Origin: Cunninghamia lanceolata
Taxonomy: Eukaryota; Streptophyta; Pinopsida; Cupressales; Cupressaceae
Direction: 5' to 3'
DNA: 64,000 nt
NCBI GenBank assembly: GCA_027924645.1
Contig: BSBN01000845.1
Coordinates: 992,001 to 1,056,000, forward strand
Shown here in pieces: positions 31,828 through 43,860 of this stretch (positions within the stretch are counted from its first letter, which is position 1; the number at the start of each line of letters is the position of its first letter). Under the pieces are notes generated by a model, which saw only the letters and a program-made list of their open reading frames with translations, was not told the DNA's origin and did not search any database. Position numbers and translations under genes: made by a program.

Positions 31828-34117
31828 TGAAGCAGGAGCATCTAAGGTTGTAGAGCAATCTTGCATCAACCAAAAAAAAACATTTGCATTATTTTCTTTT
31901 CTTTCATTTCAGTTATAGTTTAGTGATTTACAGTTCAACATTTTCTGCAACATTTTACCACATCTTCATGTTAGAGCTCATAGAGCCGGATTTAGCTTCT
32001 ATGTCATGTTAGATGCATCATACTCATATTTCAAGAGATTTGGATTCCTCTACAGAAAGTTATCGCTACCCAAAGATCATCAACTTTCACAGAGTAGAGC
32101 ATCCATGCAGTCAATTGAGAGGAGAAGGTTTGCAGAACACTTCTGTGACTTGTGGAGCCAAAAGAAATATATCACATAGCAAATAAGGACCATATAAACC
32201 TTCCTTGAGGTCCACACAATGTTTCATTCAGTTGCAGAAAAATACCATATATTGGAGGTCGGCCTACATGTTTCTACACATTTCATCATTCATTGGAGTT
32301 TATAACCTCTTAAGGCTGACATGAAGGATTCTATGATCTTGGAGATGATATATATACACCTCTTAGATGCATTAGGAAGTTAGTTAGTAGTTATGGTGTT
32401 GCAAGTATGTGCCTAATCGGTGTTGTCATTGATGTCAACATATCTGTTGTCATTTGTGTCAACTTCACCATGCTCTTATTTTGTTGCTTGATTGTAATAA
32501 GTGAAATGCTTTGTATTTACCTATGAAAGTGATCTTGATGTTGAGGTTATTGAGAAAATTAGCTCCTCTGGTAGAAATAGTGAGTTGCAGTGGAAATAGT
32601 GTATTGCATACATAAGAACAGTTCCAAAGATTGCTCTGCATTTCATATAGGATAAATATCTTTGTTTGCGGATTGAAATTTATTTAGAAGTCTATCTGAA
32701 GAGGTTATATGCTAATTTTGAGCCTTTGGTATGAATATTTGAGCGAGTTATGTTCACTAGAGTGAAAACTATTTTTTCTATATGTTTGGCGGTGACAGGG
32801 AGAAAGTGTTATACTCCGCATTCCTCCCAATTAAAGTATTTTGGTTTGTAGTTCTAGAGTTAAGTCTAATTTGGTGTTGTGTGCCCTCATCTCTAATGGA
32901 TTGTGATCTCGTGGTCTGTAAGCTATACTTTCCTTATGTCAGTGGCCGATGGTGTTGTTCTTGTGCTCTGATTTGAAGAATCTTCTTGACAGAGTGGCTG
33001 GAGATTATGCGGTTGTTCCTGGTGGTTACAATGTGCTTGTGGATGTATCCTGGTCATGTTCATACCTTTGGATTGGTCTGCAAAGAGAAAATAAGATTGT
33101 GGATGACGAATGTTCTTAGTAGACCTAGTGTTCTCACCAGTCTTGGCCAACTTGGTTGATTTCACTAATTATGGAAATGCATTGAAGATTGTAGAAGTGT
33201 GTCATGGCGTGGAAGATTGGATTTGAGTCCTAGCTAAGGCATGGCATGATCCACATAATCTTTACATCTTTTCCCTAGCTAAATTTGTATTAGGTCCAGA
33301 CCTATTTTATGTATGATTGGAATGCCAACCTTGGAGATTGTTCCAATGGTTGATGAATGTAATGTCGACCTTGATGTACATTCCAAGGTTGATGAATTGT
33401 ATAAAAGCATGTAATGTAGTTGTAAAAAATGTGTGTGGAGTACAAAAATGAAGAGATAAGTGTGAAGGTGTGAAGGAGCAAAGTAGAGAAGTTATTGCTT
33501 CAAAGGAACTAAACCCAGGCATGGAGTAGATGCTAGTTAATCGGTTCACCCTTTGGCAGTGAGCCATTCTTTGAAGTGAGCAATTTGGGTAGTGAGCCTC
33601 CATTTTTTGATATTGTTATAAGTCATATGTTTTGTGGGCTAACACCCACTGTGGTTTTTCCTTTAAGGGTTTTCCACATAAAAATCTAGTGTCTACTATG
33701 TTGAATGTGTGATTGTGATTAAGTCTATAGTTTCATGCTTTCATGTTTAAATCTGATTATTAGTAGTTAAGTATTTGATGGTTTGATATTCAAATGAAGT
33801 TAAGTTTTTGTGACAACTGATTCACCCCCCCTCTCAGTTGTCCTATGCATTTCAACATATGGTATTTTAGATGAAGAATTTTGTTCTAGGAGGCACTTCA
33901 ATGCCCCATCTTTTATTTCTATTGTAACCTGGAAAGTAGGCCTATGAGCCCTTTGAATGTAGCCCACATGTTTCTAGCATATAAGCATTGTGATTGTTTG
34001 ATATTGAGCATTTGAATCTTTCATTACACTCTATATTTATGTTGTTTCCATTGTGTTTACTCTAGCTGCATGGTTTAGACATTTCATTCTTTGGACCCTC
34101 CATCCATGTCTGCATCA
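31828..34117 (+). repeat. 5' LTR of element H, split by a solo LTR
   Basis: 31828-32396 and 33858-34117 together give about 824 bases. They match the 3' LTR parts 38928-39521 and 51848-52074. The ends are TGAAGCAGG and TGCATCA. Confidence 0.85.
32397..33857 (+). repeat. Solo copia LTR (G) inside the 5' LTR of H
   Basis: It runs TGTTGCAAGTATGTG to TTTCAACA, 1461 bases, with a perfect TSD TATGG (32392-32396 and 33858-33862). No internal element sequence is present, so it arose by LTR-LTR recombination. TATAAAAG lies at 33400-33407, the AGTGAGC repeats at 33553-33600 and the hairpin at 33812-33842. Confidence 0.9.
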
Positions 34118-34119
34118 AG

Positions 34120-34131
34120 TGGTATCAGAGT
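34120..34131 (+). other. Primer-binding site of element H
   Basis: TGGTATCAGAGT lies two bases after the 5' LTR and is of the initiator Met tRNA type. Confidence 0.85.
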
Positions 34132-34303
34132 GAAGTTGTGAATCCTTTGGGAAGTGAAGGCATTCTGTAAGATCTTGTGGTGAACAGAGCACCTACATGA
34201 GGCAGTCTACTTGTGTTTGCCAATAAAGTGTTGATTGTGAGGCAATTGCTACCTTGTAGTCAGATCACTGAATTGAGGTAGTTACACTAGATCCTAGGAA
34301 GAT

Positions 34304-35470
34304 ATGCCACCAAGAAGGATGTATGATATGGCTAATGGTGCTAGAAGAATGGAAGAAATGATAGAGATGATGAGGAAAATGAAGGTTAGATTGGATGTTT
34401 TAGAAGAAGATATAAGAAGAGGACTAAACCCTAGACATGAAGATGAAAGTGATGATGGTGAATTTCAAGCTGCTGACCAAAATTAAGAAGCCCTAGAAGA
34501 AGAATCAGATTAGATAAATATGTTGAAAGCTATTTCTAAGATGGGAAATAGACCTAGAGTGGAAGTACCAAATTATACTAAAAATTTAAATCATGAGGAA
34601 TTGATTGACTAGATAAATGACTTGGAGGAATACTTTGAATATGAAGAAATTGAAGATTCAGAGAGAGTGAGATTTGCAAAAACTAAGTTGAAAGGACATG
34701 TTGCTATTTGGTGGAAAGAGGTTTAATTGGATTGAAATAGGAGAGGAAAGGAGCATATCATAAAGTGGGATATGATGGTGACAAAATTGAAAAATCAGCT
34801 CATACCTGTTGACTATGAGTTGGAATTGTTGAAAAGATTACAAAACCTATGGCAAAAGGAGAAATCTGTGAAGGAGTACACTGAAGAATTTCATAAGATG
34901 ATCATAAGGACTGGACATAGTGAAGCAAGAAAGGAAAAAGTGGCAAGGTACATAAATGGATTGAGGATGAATATTCAAGAAGAACTAATTTTGGTGAGGA
35001 TGACAACAGTAGAAGAAGCATATCAGTTTGCATTGAAGGTTGAAGACAAGTTGAATAAGAGGTATGAGAAAAGGTAGAGAGGTAGACGAGGTAAATTTCA
35101 AAGAGGTAGAACTTATTCCAGAGGAGAAAGACCTTATGTGGAGCAAAACAAGGAAAGTAGCCCATATAAGAAGGAAGACAGAGATAACAATTCATACCAG
35201 AGGGATGACAGGAGTTTCTACTACAATAGTAGAGGGAGTCATTATTCTTACCACAAATAAGGGTACCAGAGAGATGAAATTGGATTTGACAAAAGTTCAT
35301 TTAGAGGAACTTGTTTTAAGTGTGGAGGTGAAGGACACAGATCATTTGAATGTCATCAGGGAAGTACTAGCAAGAGAACACGGAATAGTGCAAGAGCAAC
35401 TTATGCAAAGGAAGAACCAATTGGATCACCTAGTTTAGTGGGAAGGCTAGAGAAAGGAGAATCATTAGTC
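34304..35470 (+). pseudogene. Gag (element H)
   Basis: The ATG at 34304 starts MPPRRMYDMANGARR. The capsid core reads LEEYFEYEEIEDSERVRFAK, LKGHVAIWWKEV, and EYTEEFHKMIIRTGH. An Arg/Tyr/Ser-rich region leads to the zinc knuckle CFKCGGEGHRSFEC at 35312-35353. Stops (34484, 34513, 34610, 34724, 34733, 35075 and others) interrupt an otherwise constant frame. The ORF at 35064-35438 is the wrong frame. Confidence 0.85.
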
Positions 35471-35955
35471 ATGAGGAGAGCATTATTCTAACTAGAAATA
35501 ATTGAGGAACCGCCACAAAGGAGAAGTTTGTTCCATACAAGATGTAAATTAGGAGGTAAATGTTGTAAGGTTATCATTGATAGTGGTAATACTAATAATT
35601 TGGTTTTAGAAGAGATGGTGACAAAGATGAACCTAGAGAGATTGAAACAACCTAAGCCCTACAAGATAGCATGGATTCAAGATGGGCACAAGGTATTGGT
35701 GACTGAACAATGTTTGGTGAAATTTCATATAGGATCTTATGTTGATGAAGTATTGTGTGATATTATGCTGATGGATGTATGTCATATATTGCTAGGGAGA
35801 CCATGGCAGTATGATAGAAATGCTATACATGATGGGAGGAAGAATACTTATACTATAACATCTAATGGGAAGAAACATATCTCGATACCTTTGGAGCATG
35901 AGCCTAAAAGTGAAGTATGTGGGAATGCTAGAATCTATTTGGTTGACAGAGCATG
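35471..35955 (+). pseudogene. Aspartic protease (element H)
   Basis: The readable part is 35528-35956. The active site is VIIDSGNTNNLV, and the C-terminal half contains VCHILLGRPWQYDR, the conserved end of Ty3/gypsy proteases. The frame is the same as gag; a frameshift follows near 35940. Confidence 0.85.
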
Positions 35956-36990
35956 AGCCCATAGCTGAGAATATGTGTTTCTCTTTGATTCCAAACAAGT
36001 GTGGAACCCTAAGCACAGAAAACACCACAACAAAAGAAGAACCACAACCAGAGGAAATAACTAAATTGTTGACAGAGTACCAAGCTATCATATCAGATAA
36101 TGTGCCTGAAGGATTGCCACCAATCCAGAGTATTAGTCATCATATGGACCTTATACTTGGAGCCAGTTTGCCTAACAAAACAACACACCATATGACACAA
36201 CAGAAAATGCAGAGCTGAATAGACAAATACAAGAGTTGTTGAGGAAAGGATTGATAAGAGAAAGTTTAACCCCATGTGCGGTACCTATAGTACTAGCACC
36301 GAAGAAATGTGGAGAATGGAGGATGTGAACAGACTCTAGAGCAATCAATAAGATCATAGTTAAGTATAGATTTATGTTGCCAAGGATGGATGACATCATG
36401 GACTATTTGAGTGGATCAAAGTATTTCACAAAGATAGACTTGAAGAGTGGATACCATCATATCAGGATCAGAGAAGATGAGTGGAAGACTACATTTAAGA
36501 CAAATGAGGGATTGTATGAGTGGTTAGTGATGCCCTTTGGGTTAACTAATGCACTAAGTACTTTCATGAGGTTGATGAATGAGGTTTTGAAGAAATTCTT
36601 GGGTAAGTTTGTTATTGTATACTTGGATGATATTCTGATTTTCAATAAGACAAACCTGAGGAACATTTGTGGCATGTATTAGACAAGTATTGTAAAGGTT
36701 GAGAGATGAGAAATTGTTGATAAAAATCAAGAAATGTAGTTTCGTGAAGGAAGAATTGGTATATTTGGGATTTGTGATTTCTGCGGAAGGATTGAAGATG
36801 AACCCTAAGAAAGTTAGAGCAATTGTTGAGTGGCCAACATCTGTGAACATTGGATAGGTAAGATCATTTCATGGATTAACAAGTTTTTACTGGAAGTTCA
36901 TTAGAAATTTTAGTACAGTATGCACACCAATGATAGAGACAATGAGAGGTGACATAAAGCATTTTAAGTGGACATCAGGAGAAAATAAGA
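35956..36990 (+). pseudogene. Reverse transcriptase (element H)
   Basis: The lead-in LPPIQSISHHMDLILGASLP is followed, after a frameshift near 36195, by [12 protein letters not shown] and [14 protein letters not shown]. The palm reads [14 protein letters not shown] and [12 protein letters not shown], and the catalytic motif VYLDDILIF is intact. The connection (YLGFVISAEGLKMNPKK) is shifted by another small indel near 36680. Stops include 36326 and 36857. Confidence 0.9.
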
Positions 36991-37450
36991 GTTTTGAATT
37001 ATTGAAGTGTAATAAGTGACAGAGTAACCAGTATTAGCATTACCGGATTTTAACAAAGTATTTCAAGTAGATTGTGATGCCAGTGGAAATGCAATTGGAG
37101 CAATGTTAAGTCAAGAAGGGAGACTAGTATCATATTTCAGTGAGAAGTTGAATGATGCAAGGAGAAGATATTTAGTTTATGATCAGGAGTTCTATGCCAT
37201 AATTCAAGCTTTGAAGAAGTGGAGACATTACTTGTTGCTTAAGGAATTTGTGTTGTACAATGATCATCAATCTTTGCAGTATCTGAATAGTTAAGGAAAG
37301 TTAAATCAGAGACATGTGAGATGGCTAGAGTTCATGCAAAGTTACACATTTGTATTGAAGCATAGGAGTGAAAAGTCAAACAAAGTTGTAGATGCATTAA
37401 GTAGAATGAATTTGTTGACAGAGATGAGGGTAGAAGTATTAGGATTTGAG
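36991..37450 (+). pseudogene. RNase H (element H)
   Basis: The sequence [20 protein letters not shown] contains the first catalytic Asp; [22 protein letters not shown] and [10 protein letters not shown] follow with Glu and Asp. KHRSEKSNKVVDALSRM closes the domain. A stop lies at 37292. This is the ordinary post-RT RNase H of Ty3/gypsy. Confidence 0.85.
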
Positions 37451-38360
37451 GAACTTAAGCATATTTATGAAGAGAACCTTGATTTTGCAAAACCATGGAA
37501 AGCATGTAAGGAACCTATTGTGACAGATAGAAGTAAGTGGTTGGATTATTTCATTAAGGAGGATATGTTGTTCAAAGGAAATCAATTATGTATACCTAGG
37601 AGTTCAATGAGAGACAATTTGATCAAGGAGAAGCATAGTGGTGGATTAGCAAGACATTTTGAGATTGACATGATAGTAGCTTTGGTAAGTGAACATTACT
37701 TTTGACCTCATATATATAAGGATGTAAGGAAATTTGTTCAGAGTTGTAGAGTTTTTCAAGTTACAAAAGGGAGTAGTCAGAATATTGGTTTGTACAAATC
37801 TCTGACAGTACTGGATGGACCTTTGGAAGATATAAGCATGGATTTCATATTGGGTTTTCCAAGAACACAGAGGGGATATGATTCTATATTTGTAGTAGTG
37901 GACAGATTTTCAAAGATGGCACATTTCATTCCTTGTAAGAAGACAAATGATGATGTACATGTTGCTGACCTATTTTTCAAGGAGATTGTGAGATTGCATG
38001 GATTACCTAGGAGTATAGTTTGAGATAGGGATACAAGATTCATTGGATATTTTTAGAGGACATTATGGAAGAAGATAAGGACAAACCTAAAGTTTAGTTC
38101 AACATTTCACCCATAGACAGATGGACAAATAGAAGTGGTAAATAGGAGTTTGGGTAACTTGTTGAGATGTTTAGTAGGAGATAAAGCGAGAAATTGGGAT
38201 CTAGTTCTACTACAAGTAGAGTTTGCATACAAGAATTCATTGAACAAGAGTACAGGGAAGACACCATTTGAAGTTATGATAGGAGTGAAATGTAGAGGAT
38301 TTGGAGAGCTAAGAGACATAAGTATGGAGAACAAAAGAAGTGTAGAGACATAAGAATTTG
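37451..38360 (+). pseudogene. Integrase (element H)
   Basis: The zinc finger is partly preserved (EKHSGGLARHF; one Cys in VQSCRVFQV, the second lost). The core has Asp in [10 protein letters not shown], Asp in DRDTRF and Glu in QIEVVNRSLG, so the DDE triad is intact. GDKARNWDLVLLQVEFAYKNS follows. Stops: 37703, 38021 (in place of Ser), 38054 (in place of Trp), 38114 (in place of Gln). Confidence 0.9.
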
Positions 38361-38894
38361 CAAGATACATGGAGACACTACATAATGAAGTTAGAAAGCA
38401 TTTGGAGAAGATGAATAGTAAGTATAAGGAGCAAGCAGATGAGAAGAGGAGACATAAAGAATGTTTAGTTGGAGATGAAGTAATGATATATCTAAGAAAG
38501 GAGAGATTTCTAGTGGGGACATACAACAAGATGAAGATGAAGAAGTTTGGACCATGTAAGATCCTTAACAAGTTTGATTCAGGGAATGCATATGAAGTAA
38601 AATTACCAGAGATATTTGGTATATCACCTAAATTCAACATTACAGATCTATATCAGTATCATGAGGGAGAATCAAGTGACAACATTGAAGAAGATTTGAA
38701 GAATCAGTTACCACAACAACCACTAGAACAAATAGAGAACATCTTGGATAGTAGAGTTGGATGCAGTACCAGAGGCAAGCAGTAAAAAGTGTATTTGGTT
38801 TAAAATGGAAAGGAAGATCAGAAGAGGATTCATCATGGATCTCTCAAGCTAAGGTAGATCACCTTGGTTTTCCTCTAGCCCCAACAAAGTGAGG
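38361..38894 (+). pseudogene. Integrase C-terminus with chromodomain (element H)
   Basis: GPY/F-type segment [18 protein letters not shown], then [15 protein letters not shown]. The chromodomain reads [17 protein letters not shown], then, across a stop and a one-base slip near 38790, KVYLV, WKGRSEEDSSWISQAKV. It ends LAPTK at 38894. Chromodomains steer integration towards heterochromatin marks, which places H in the chromoviruses (CRM/Galadriel-like wording, not tested). Confidence 0.8.
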
Positions 38895-38927
38895 GACTCA
38901 CTTTTTTTTCAACAAGCCTGGGTGTTT

Positions 38928-39521
38928 GATGCAGGATCATCCCAGGTTGTAGAGCAATCTTGCATAAAAAAAACATTTGCATTCTTTTCTTTTCTTTCAT
39001 TTTAGTTATAGTTTAGTGATTTACAGTTCAACATTTTCTACTGTATTTTACCATATCTTCATATCAGAGCTCACGAAGTAGGATTTAGCTTCTATGCCAT
39101 TTCAGTTACATCATACTCAAATTTTAGGATATTTGGATTCCTCTACATAAAGTTATCGCTACCAAAAGATCATCAACTTTCATAGAGTAGAGCATTCATA
39201 TAGTCAGTTGAGAGGAGAAGGTTTGCGGAACACTTTTGTGACTTGCAGAGCCAAAATAAACATATCACATGACAAATAAGGACCACATAGACCTTCCTTG
39301 AGGTCCCACCATGTTTCATTCATTTGTGGAGCAATACCATATGTTGGAGGCTGACCTACATGTTTCTACATGTTTCATCATTCATTGGAGTTTGTGACCT
39401 CTTAAGGTCAACGTAGAGGATTCTATGAGCTTGAAGATGATATATACATCTCTTAGATGCATTAGGAAATAATTTAGTAGTTATGGTAGTTTAAATGAAG
39501 AATTTTATTCTGGGAGGCACT
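38928..39521 (+). repeat. 3' LTR of element H, first part
   Basis: It starts TGATGCAGGATCATCC and matches the 5' LTR through GGGAGGCACT, where chromovirus I is inserted. The purine-rich AAGCCTGGGTG before it is the likely polypurine tract. The LTR resumes at 51848. Confidence 0.85.
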
Positions 39522-40899
39522 TGTAATGTCCCCCATATAGCTCATTGCAGTAGTGGACCAGGGTTAACCTATAATTTGACTTCCGTGGGACTTACTATTC
39601 ATAGTAAGTCAAGAGCTGAGAAATTACTATTTTTAGTAAGGTAGTTGTGGAGGTCCTTGGCATAATATTCATGGTCTCGATATGACTAGAGCTTAAAATT
39701 ATATAATATAAGTCAAATTAAATATTTAACTTATATTATTTTATGAGACCTTGATATGACTTTAAGTTATAAAGTAAAAGTATTTTATAAAGTGCAAGTT
39801 GCAACTTAAAGTTGTATTCCTAGGGATGGGCACCCCTCATGGAATGATAAGGGGTTGAGATATAATTTAAAACAATTAAAAATAATTCCCTCTTGGGCGT
39901 TGGGAAAAACAAAAACAAAAGGACCAAAAAGAACCTCATTTGGTTATGCTATGTTTTATGAAAATTACTCTCATATTGAGTTTTCCCATGCATTGGGTTT
40001 GAGCTTGGCTCTAGGGTTATGGAGATTGATTTGTAGAGATGAAAACCTCTACAAATTTGCCTTTCTTCATGCATGAAAGATTGCATTAGGAGAGGATTAG
40101 AGGAGATTCACACATGAGTTCCATTTGTGCATTCATTTGAATCATTTTGAAGTGGTTTTGGACTGATAATGGATATATTTGACAAGGTTTGAGAGTACAA
40201 CTGAAGATAGAGATTTTATGGACATTTTCTACAATTTTTGGGAGTTTTAATGTTGTCATACATAGGTCATACCTTGCATCAGCTGGGCTGTACCTTTGCC
40301 CAGACTGTACTGCATTTAGTGACTGTTTGAAGGGACTTTGGAAGATCTTTGGTCTGCATTTATGATCGATTGGAGGTTGCCTATACATTTAGACCAATAT
40401 AGTCTAGTTTTCTAGGAGTTCCAACATTATTTCTTGCTGCCATATCCACTTAAGGGGCCATACCTTGCTGGTACAAACCGTGGGTCTATGAGAATAGCAA
40501 AAAATTTCATTTGGGTTCCATATACTTGTCATTTAGGAGTGCCAAGGGTCTGATTGGAAGTTGCTATCATTTGTAAAACAATCTTCTTCCATTTCTAGGA
40601 GTGTAGCTTTTTTCTGTATGTTATATGGCTAGTCTGACAATGACCCCGACATGAAGTTGTGAATCTTGATATGGGTATGTAATAGAACTTCATATATTTG
40701 GCTTCCTTCAATCTGGGTCTTTGTTATTTTATTGATATCTATTCTAGTTTTTATGGGTTTTCCATATATGCTTCATTTTATATATCAATGTTGCAAAAAT
40801 CACACATGCAAAAACATGCAATAAAAACCTAAACCTAAAACCATCAAAAAAATACAAAAACACATATAGAGAAGACATATACCAAGGGTGTATGCTACA
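39522..40899 (+). repeat. 5' LTR of element I
   Basis: It shares almost its entire sequence with 50442-51847, including GACTTACTATTCATAGTAAGTC, an inverted repeat. It lacks a short block of about 30 bases near 39570 that the 3' copy has. It ends ATGCTACA. Confidence 0.9.
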
Positions 40900-40900
40900 A

Positions 40901-40914
40901 TGGTATCAGAGCAG
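40901..40914 (+). other. Primer-binding site of element I
   Basis: TGGTATCAGAGCAG lies one base after the 5' LTR and is of the initiator Met tRNA type. Confidence 0.9.
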
Positions 40915-41167
40915 AAGATCTTGCCATCCTGTGAGGTTAAATATGACATGCATAAGTTTAAAATGAGACATGTGGCCTATAGATAGATATAATTTTAGAC
41001 CACAACCAAGAACACAAAACCCATAGAGAATACAGAAAGGAGAAGTACCATAGATTGTTCCATTTGATTCATAGATATAGATTCCATAGTTGCTACAGGA
41101 GGGAGAAGTACCTGTAAAGGATCCATTTTTATATGAACTACCACTAATTATAGGACCTACAGAAGAA

Positions 41168-42478
41168 ATGGGTTACAAGGAAGGTGAGGAACCTAGCATG
41201 CGTGAGATCTTGAATGTGCTCACCCAGAGCTCATTGGCTTTAGAAAGAGAATTGAGGGAGTCTTGACAGGAGTTGAGAGAATCACAGGTAGAGATAGCAC
41301 ATACCCTCGGACAGTTGCTTCCTCGAGATGGAAGAAATAATAGGGATAATAACAATAATCATGTGACAGGAACAGGTACAATGGAGGTGACAAGAACAAG
41401 ACCAATGGTGGTGATAGAAACAGGGACAATCGAGGCAATAGGAACATGAATAATGTGGGTGATAGACACAACGGTGATAGGAACTAGAGGGACATGAATA
41501 ATGGGGACAGGAACCAGGATGACAGACATAGGTACAGAGAGGATGAGGTTGAGGCATTAGTTACCCACCGGAGGGCTTCATAATTCACATCAGGTGATAG
41601 ACTTGGAATACCCAATTTTGCTCCCAGGAACCAAGTTCCTGAACAGGACCCCACATAGGCTAAGTTTCAGGAGGAGATTCTGAGGAACTGGAGAGCATCC
41701 AGTGCAGAGTTTAGGGCCGAGATGACTTTTGTAGAGTACTCTGACATTAGGATAAAGAACAGACCTCACAGGGGAGGTAGACCTCAGAACCAAGAGTTGC
41801 AAAAGAAAGTGAGCAAAATGACACTTCCCTACTTTGATGGATTGGGTAAAACCACCGCAAGAGCTTGGGTCTAGAAAATGGATAGCTACTTGTAGATTAG
41901 TCCCATGCTAGAGGAGGATGCCATTACGTATGTAGCTTTACACTTGGAGGGTATTGCACATAAGTGGTGGAGCAACAGGAAGGTCGCATTGGGTCACGAT
42001 TAGATCACTTCATACGTGGAGTTCACTACTAGACCAATCGATAGGTTTGACAAAAAGGACCTAGAGTTATAGTTTAAGGAGTTAGCATAGTTGAGGCAGA
42101 GTGGATCAGTAGATTCCTTTGAGTTCCAGGACCTATCTGTTATGGTCCCAGATATTTCAGAGCACAGATTGGTCATTCTATTCATTAATGGACTATCAAA
42201 CCCACTATGTGGTTGGGTTAAGGGCTTTGACCCTACTTCACTCCAGGAGGCCATGCAAAATTCTAGAGATATGGAGTCATCAGTGTGGCAGAATAAATTT
42301 TAGTCTAAGGGCTCCCCACACAGGAGGGATAAGGAGAAGGATAGGAGACCCTTCCATAGGGATGTTGAGTAGCATAAAGACAAATCAAATAGGTTGACAG
42401 ATGAACAACTTAACAAATACAAGAGGAAAAAACTTTTATTCCATTGCAAAGAACCATGGGATCCCTCACATAAGTGCA
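41168..42478 (+). pseudogene. Gag (element I), cut at its zinc knuckle
   Basis: The N-terminus MGYKEGEEPSMREILNVL is followed by a low-complexity stretch that repeats Asn/Arg/Asp/Gly codons (about 41320-41530). The capsid core reads MTLPYFDGLGKTTARAWV, ALHLEGIAHKWW, and LSVMVPDISEHRLVILFING. The nucleocapsid begins KRKKLLFHCKEPWDPSHKC, the usual first two Cys and His of the knuckle, and stops where the 42479 insertion begins. Eight TAG codons stand where relatives have Gln, at 41872, 41893, 42001, 42070, 42088, 42301 and 42370 among others. Confidence 0.85.
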
Positions 42479-43819
42479 TGTCATGCCCACATTTCCCATG
42501 TGGTCATGACACGCAACACACATGTCATGTCCACATTTGTCATGTGGTTATGACACGAAATATAAAAAAATTTCCATGCATCCCTAGAAACCCCCTTGCA
42601 CGCGTCAGTGTGTTCAGTGGCAATACACATAAGGCATAAACATGTCAATCAAATCTTGGGGTACTGTGATCACATGCGCAATCTCCTGCATGATGATAGC
42701 TTACTAAGGGGGTCAATGCAACACGAGAAGCATCACCATTAGGGTTAGGATCGATTGATCGAAACCCTAAGCTTTCCTAAGTGAGTGACGAGATTTCGAC
42801 ACGAGTCAAAATTAAAACCCTAATTCTAATGTATTAAAAGAATAAATAACAACTTAATCAAAACAACTAGTTTGCGGAAACATTAAAATATTACTCAACG
42901 CAAGGTTTAAATTGCCTAAGAAAATTAACCCTAATTCTTGAAAAAATCTGGCAGCATAACACCACTAGGGCATATATAGGAATTATTCTAATTAAGAAAT
43001 CATGCTCAAGAGTTCCCTAAACTCACTAAAGTTGTTTAATAAAAATAATTACGCTAGGGAGAAATAATTTCCGCACTAGGGTTCTCTAATTAATTAACTA
43101 GATTAATGATTAAATTAATATTCTACTTCGATTAAATCCAAACATACAATTAAATTAATTAAATCGACCCTACTAATATACTATTTCATTATTATTCACA
43201 AGTTACAATATTAAAATTAAGGTTCCCAATATTAGTAATAAAGTCCCCTATAGTGTCCTATAAATAAAAGAATATTCTCCAAAGTCTAATAAAACAAGAA
43301 AACTAATAATCTAACCCTTACCTAAATAAAATAAGATTACTACCCTCAATAAAATTAAAACCCCTCTAACTAAAGTTTACTCCAACATATATTAATTTGG
43401 CCCTACAATCCATAATACCCAAAGGCTAAACAAAAAGAATAAAATGCACCCCAAAATAAATTTAAAAAACCCCTTTAATATAAAAATCCTCACCTCGCAA
43501 CCCTAAAAGGTCTTCTCAATAAAAAATTTGTTTCCTTAAGACAAGTGAAAAAGAAATCCTAACCCTATTCCTCTCATTCCATTCTTTCTCTACCCTCATT
43601 CTCCTTCTCATTTTGTTTCTCTCTTGTTTTGTTGTAGGTCCAAGCATAGGGCAGCCATGGAAGCTTGCCCATGGCGGTATACTATGTGAGTATATGCTTA
43701 AAGAAAAACCCTAGTTTCTTTTTTTTTAAAGTATAAATATAAATATATATATGCCTTCATGAACTAGAAATGAATATATACACAAAATACCAAATGTGTT
43801 GCAGAGGAGGGAATAACAC

Positions 43820-43860
<41 letters not shown>

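Noticed and set aside
38107..38640. Minus-strand ORF of 177 codons
   Set aside because: Antisense of the integrase and GPY/F region of element H, which has clear motifs on the plus strand.
38993..39510. A separate gene near the end of element H
   Set aside because: The sequence is the 3' LTR of H; the same sequence is found at 31840-32396.
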